12,356 bases of DNA from an uncultured Dorea sp. (GTDB lineage Bacteria > Bacillota_A > Clostridia > Lachnospirales > Lachnospiraceae): NCBI GenBank assembly GCA_948468495.1, contig CAOKJI010000013.1, positions 1 to 12,356 on the forward strand. Direction: 5' to 3'. Below are positions 10,348 through 12,356 of this stretch, piece after piece. A program made the position numbers and the translations under genes. The notes beneath the pieces are model-generated. The model saw only the letters and a list, made by a program, of their open reading frames with translations. It was not told where the DNA came from and did not search any database. Each line of letters begins with the position of its first letter. The first letter of the stretch is position 1.

Positions 10348-10408
10348 TTATGAAAAAGTTATCACGACTTATCAACATACTTATCATAAGAGTTATGAAC
10401 AATTATGA
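10348..10408 (+). repeat. Phased TTAT(C/G)A hexamer array
   Basis: Six hexamers begin at 10348, 10359, 10369, 10381, 10393 and 10403 (TTATGA, TTATCA x3, TTATGA x2). The start-to-start distances are 11, 10, 12, 12 and 10 bp, about one helical turn each. They share the TTAT core of the DnaA box; only those at 10369 and 10393 extend to reasonable box matches. Probable low-affinity DnaA sites or a site for another origin-binding factor. Confidence 0.6.
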
Positions 10409-10428
10409 CAGTAAACGAATTAATTTCT

Positions 10429-11805
10429 TTATAACGGGCTTATCTTTTTCTTGATAATCTCAATTGTGTTAGCAAGCTGTTCATCTTCGTTAAATCCTCT
10501 TTCGATTTTCTCAATTCCATGTTTGATTGTGGAATGATTCTTGCCGCCCAGCAATATCCCGATTGACTTTAGCGGAACAGTTGTCATTTTTCTGCAAAGA
10601 TACATGATAATTTGTCTTGGAACGACGATTTCATTGGATCTTTTATTGCTCTTCAAATCAGATATGGACACTCCGAAGTGTTCGGAGACGATATCAAGGA
10701 TTAATTCCGGAGTTATTTCCCGGTTATTTCTGGAAGAGATAATATCTTTCATAGCTTCCGCAGCCAGACTAATATCAATTTCCTCATTGTTGCTCCTTAA
10801 TTTGTAAAGCGCAATTAATTTATTTAAGGCGCCTTCTAACTCCCGGATATTATTCTTAACATTTTCCGCAATATATTCCAGAACTCCATTGGGAATATGG
10901 TAATGCTCCAAATGCTCTAATTCTATTTTTTTCTGTAAAATTGCCATTCTGGTTTCAAAGTCCGGAGCAGACATATCCGCTAACAGTCCCCACTCGAACC
11001 GGGTGCGAAGCCTTGCTTCCAAAGTCTCGATATCTTTGGGGGGACGGTCGCTGGAGATAATGATCTGTTTGCCGGAGGCGTGCAGGTGGTTGAAAGTATG
11101 AAAAAACTCTTCCTGTGTGCTTTCTTTTCCTATTATAAATTGAATATCGTCTATCAAAAGAACATCGTTGTATCTGTACTTTTCACGAAAATCAGCCATT
11201 GAAGATTCTTTTCCGTTCTTCAATGCATGAATCAGTTCATTCGTAAAGGTTTCGCTTGTTACATATACAACCTTCTTATTCGGATTGTAGTCCAGAATAA
11301 AGTGTGCAATGGAATGCATTAAATGAGTTTTGCCAAGTCCTACTCCTCCATACAGGAAAAGAGGATTATATACTTCGCCTGGGGATTCAGAAACCGCCAG
11401 TGAAGCAGCATGTGCAAATTCGTTATTATTGCCTACTACAAAAGTATCAAAAATGTACTTTGGATTCAGGCCGGCTTTTTCTGCTGCTGAACGGGTCTTC
11501 TTTCCCTTCGGAGACTGAATAGATATCTTTTTAAGCTCGTCCATTCTCTCATCGTCTTCTGATAGAAATACAATCTCATATTCATTCCCCGTAATCTCGG
11601 CAATACAGACTTTAAGGGGAAGCGAGTACTTCTTCTCAATGTAATCTACACTGGCATTCATTTTAACAAGAATGTAGACAGTATTATCTATCACGTTAAA
11701 TACTTTCAGAGGCTGAATCCAGGTTGAGAAAGAAATATTGGATAGTTCATGTTCCACACGCAGATGTTCAATTATATCAGGCCATTTTTCTTCCACAACG
11801 TTCAT
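10429..11805 (-). CDS. dnaA: Chromosomal replication initiator protein DnaA
   Basis: DnaA is the AAA+ initiator that binds the boxes in the adjacent spacer, opens the origin and helps load helicase. The 458-residue product has the four domains. Domain I (1-82) contains WPDIIEHL and STWIQPL. Domain II is a short linker (about 83-112). The AAA+ domain III has Walker A GGVGLGKT (153-160), Walker B LLIDD (216-220) and the arginine-finger region RLRTRFEWGL (265-274). Domain IV (about 365-458) carries the DNA-binding signature GGKNHSTIKHGIEKI (420-434), a variant of the common GRDHTTV. The start is ATG 11805 with AGGAG about 10 nt upstream. The gene reads toward the origin and dnaN, as in other Firmicutes. 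A 542-bp spacer with a candidate promoter and repeats precedes it. Confidence 0.98.
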   Translation of the reverse strand: MNVVEEKWPDIIEHLRVEHELSNISFSTWIQPLKVFNVIDNTVYILVKMNASVDYIEKKYSLPLKVCIAEITGNEYEIVFLSEDDERMDELKKISIQSPKGKKTRSAAEKAGLNPKYIFDTFVVGNNNEFAHAASLAVSESPGEVYNPLFLYGGVGLGKTHLMHSIAHFILDYNPNKKVVYVTSETFTNELIHALKNGKESSMADFREKYRYNDVLLIDDIQFIIGKESTQEEFFHTFNHLHASGKQIIISSDRPPKDIETLEARLRTRFEWGLLADMSAPDFETRMAILQKKIELEHLEHYHIPNGVLEYIAENVKNNIRELEGALNKLIALYKLRSNNEEIDISLAAEAMKDIISSRNNREITPELILDIVSEHFGVSISDLKSNKRSNEIVVPRQIIMYLCRKMTTVPLKSIGILLGGKNHSTIKHGIEKIERGFNEDEQLANTIEIIKKKISPL

Positions 11806-11841
11806 TGTACTCTAACTCCTATGTCTCTTTATATAATGTAC

Positions 11842-11868
11842 CTTAACGAATATTAGCAGTCCGTTAAG
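11842..11868. repeat. Inverted repeat CTTAACG / CGTTAAG upstream of dnaA
   Basis: Perfect 7-bp arms (11842-11848 and 11862-11868) flank 13 bp, 37 bp from the dnaA start. The layout fits an operator or a leader hairpin. No factor is recognised. Confidence 0.55.
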
Positions 11869-11877
11869 TATTAGTTA

Positions 11878-11897
11878 TTGAACATTCATTTGTTCAA
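11878..11897. repeat. Inverted repeat TTGAACA / TGTTCAA upstream of dnaA
   Basis: Perfect 7-bp arms (11878-11884 and 11891-11897) flank 6 bp. It could be an operator or a hairpin in the dnaA leader. It lacks the T-run expected of a terminator. Confidence 0.55.
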
Positions 11898-11900
11898 GAG

Positions 11901-11993
11901 GGTATACCCTCCGGGTACCCCTAATGGCCATTCGGCCGTTTCATAAGGTATACCCTCCGGGTACCCCATTATGGCCATTTGGCCTTTTAATAA
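11901..11993. repeat. Two tandem 46/47-bp palindrome-rich repeats
   Basis: Copy 1 is 11901-11946 and copy 2 is 11947-11993; both begin with the same 21 bases, GGTATACCCTCCGGGTACCC plus C. A truncated third start (GGTATAA) follows at 11994. The copies differ at a few bases and by a 1-bp length difference. Each contains GGTATACC, GGGTACCC and ATGGCCAT palindromes, and a TACCC-TCC-GGGTA hairpin. They are much more GC-rich than the flanks and lie within the predicted dnaA leader. No insertion-sequence features are visible. Confidence 0.88.
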
Positions 11994-12016
11994 GGTATAA
12001 ATATCCACTCTGTATT

Positions 12017-12045
12017 ATTTTACATCAAAAAGAATATTAAGGCAA
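12017..12045 (-). promoter_or_regulatory. Candidate dnaA operon promoter
   Basis: On the - strand, -35 TTGCCT (12040-12045) and -10 TAAAAT (12017-12022) are separated by exactly 17 bp. Transcription would start near 12010, giving a dnaA leader of about 205 nt that spans the tandem repeats. A two-mismatch DnaA-box-like site (12001-12009) lies at the predicted start. Nearer the gene I found no better promoter. Confidence 0.5.
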
Positions 12046-12053
12046 TGAAAAAT

Positions 12054-12109
12054 AATAGTAACTTACTGGTTACTTGTTACTATTTACAGTCCAGGGCCGC
12101 AATAGTAAC
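12054..12109. repeat. Overlapping inverted repeats AATAGTAAC / GTTACTATT / AATAGTAAC
   Basis: A central GTTACTATT (12076-12084) is complementary to AATAGTAAC on both sides (12054-12062 and 12101-12109), with loops of 13 and 16 nt. Either hairpin excludes the other. They lie just upstream of the candidate dnaA promoter. The next stretch, 12110-12245, holds a possible long-range GGCCGC/GCGGCC pairing (12095-12100 with 12171-12176) and no gene I can support. Confidence 0.7.
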
Positions 12110-12245
12110 GATTCGGGGCGATATTTATATTTAAAGGAATACTAATGTCTGTTATGGTAAAGTTTGCTTCGCGGCCAGTGTCCGTTCCTGACTTATGGCA
12201 GTGACTGAAAGTTATCGTACAGCGGAATAGAGTGATATTTTTAGC

Positions 12246-12274
12246 TTGACTTAATGCATTATTTTTAATATAAT
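12246..12274 (+). promoter_or_regulatory. Strong promoter of rpmH
   Basis: The -35 TTGACT (12246-12251) and consensus -10 TATAAT (12269-12274) are separated by 17 bp. Transcription would start near 12281, giving a leader of about 67 nt. That leader holds a short imperfect palindrome (ATGATA at 12310 with TATCAT at 12323) just before the Shine-Dalgarno. Confidence 0.9.
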
Positions 12275-12347
12275 TGATACGATGTCTTAGAGATGAAAAT
12301 TATAAAAAAATGATATAAATGGTATCATATGAGGGAGGTGGATATCA

Positions 12348-12356
12348 ATGAAGATG
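12348..12356 (+). CDS. rpmH: Start of ribosomal protein L34 gene (cut by window edge)
   Basis: Only three codons (Met-Lys-Met) are present. They follow a strong Shine-Dalgarno (AGGGAGGTG, 12332-12340) 7 nt upstream and a near-consensus promoter. A Met-Lys-Met start fits L34 proteins of many Clostridia, and rpmH is divergent from dnaA in most Firmicutes. The identity therefore rests on position and the first residues only. Confidence 0.75.

Larger units (their letters stand above)
10136..10428. other. oriC: Chromosomal replication origin, dnaA-dnaN spacer (oriC)
   Basis: This 293-bp AT-rich spacer holds a cluster of matches to the DnaA box TTATCCACA. One-mismatch sites are 10225-10233 (GGTGGATAA, reverse strand), 10313-10321 (TGTGGACAA, reverse strand) and 10369-10377 (TTATCAACA). 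Two-mismatch sites are 10217-10225, 10252-10260, 10280-10288 and 10393-10401. No box matches the consensus perfectly. An unwinding element sits at the dnaN end (10160-10212). The 542-bp spacer upstream of dnaA holds only two-mismatch matches (12001-12009 and 12336-12344), so the functional origin is most likely here. Confidence 0.9.

Noticed and set aside
11828..11833. TATATA/TATAAA close to the dnaA start as a proximal -10
   Set aside because: The -35 position upstream at 16-18 bp spacing shows no resemblance to TTGACA. The site at 12017-12045 is a better candidate.
12001..12009. A second oriC cluster upstream of dnaA, as in B. subtilis
   Set aside because: Only ATATCCACT (two mismatches) and GGTGGATAT inside the rpmH ribosome-binding site resemble boxes, so there is no cluster.
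11901..12109. CRISPR array or insertion-sequence remnant upstream of dnaA
   Set aside because: The two repeats abut with no unique spacers, there are no cas genes, and no transposase fragment or target-site duplication is visible.

Overview
The window is the chromosomal replication-origin locus of a low-to-mid GC Firmicute. The protein sequences (a Clostridia-type dnaA-dnaN-yaaA-recF-gyrB-gyrA order, a C_GCAxxG_C_C redox protein, and a FlhB-stub/FliK-like pair) suggest Clostridia, most likely a Lachnospiraceae-like anaerobe. That placement is an inference from sequence flavour; no 16S or database comparison was possible.

Left part (1-3280): a two-gene + strand operon encodes a FliK-like protein and a FlhB C-terminal-domain-only protein, overlapping by 14 nt, as in the ylqG-ylqH pair of Bacillus subtilis. 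A bidirectional hairpin terminator separates it from a convergent PilZ-domain (c-di-GMP receptor type) gene. A divergent + strand gene with a good sigma-A-type promoter encodes a C_GCAxxG_C_C family redox protein. It converges on gyrA across a second shared terminator.

Central part (3281-10135): gyrA, gyrB, recF, yaaA (S4 domain) and dnaN lie on the - strand with gaps of 8-15 nt, or an 11-nt overlap at yaaA/recF. They read as one replication/topology operon. In recF-gyrB and gyrB-gyrA the upstream stop codon is part of the next gene's Shine-Dalgarno (TAGGAGG).

Origin (10136-10428): the dnaA-dnaN spacer holds DnaA boxes, two of them tandem, then a short G-rich spacer, a TAG-type DnaA-trio array and an A/T-only tract. 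This is the layout of the B. subtilis basal unwinding system. The dnaA-proximal side carries six TTAT(C/G)A hexamers spaced 10-12 bp apart, which the standard box model does not fully explain.

Right part (10429-12356): dnaA (- strand) is preceded by a 542-bp spacer and then the first codons of a + strand gene read as rpmH. That gene has a near-consensus promoter (TTGACT-17-TATAAT). The spacer also holds a candidate dnaA promoter, two tandem 46/47-bp palindrome-rich repeats in the predicted dnaA leader, and several inverted repeats, some of which could form mutually exclusive hairpins. Together the genes supply initiator, clamp, recombination mediator and gyrase beside the origin. The conserved genes are ordinary; the non-coding DNA around dnaA deserves the closest look.
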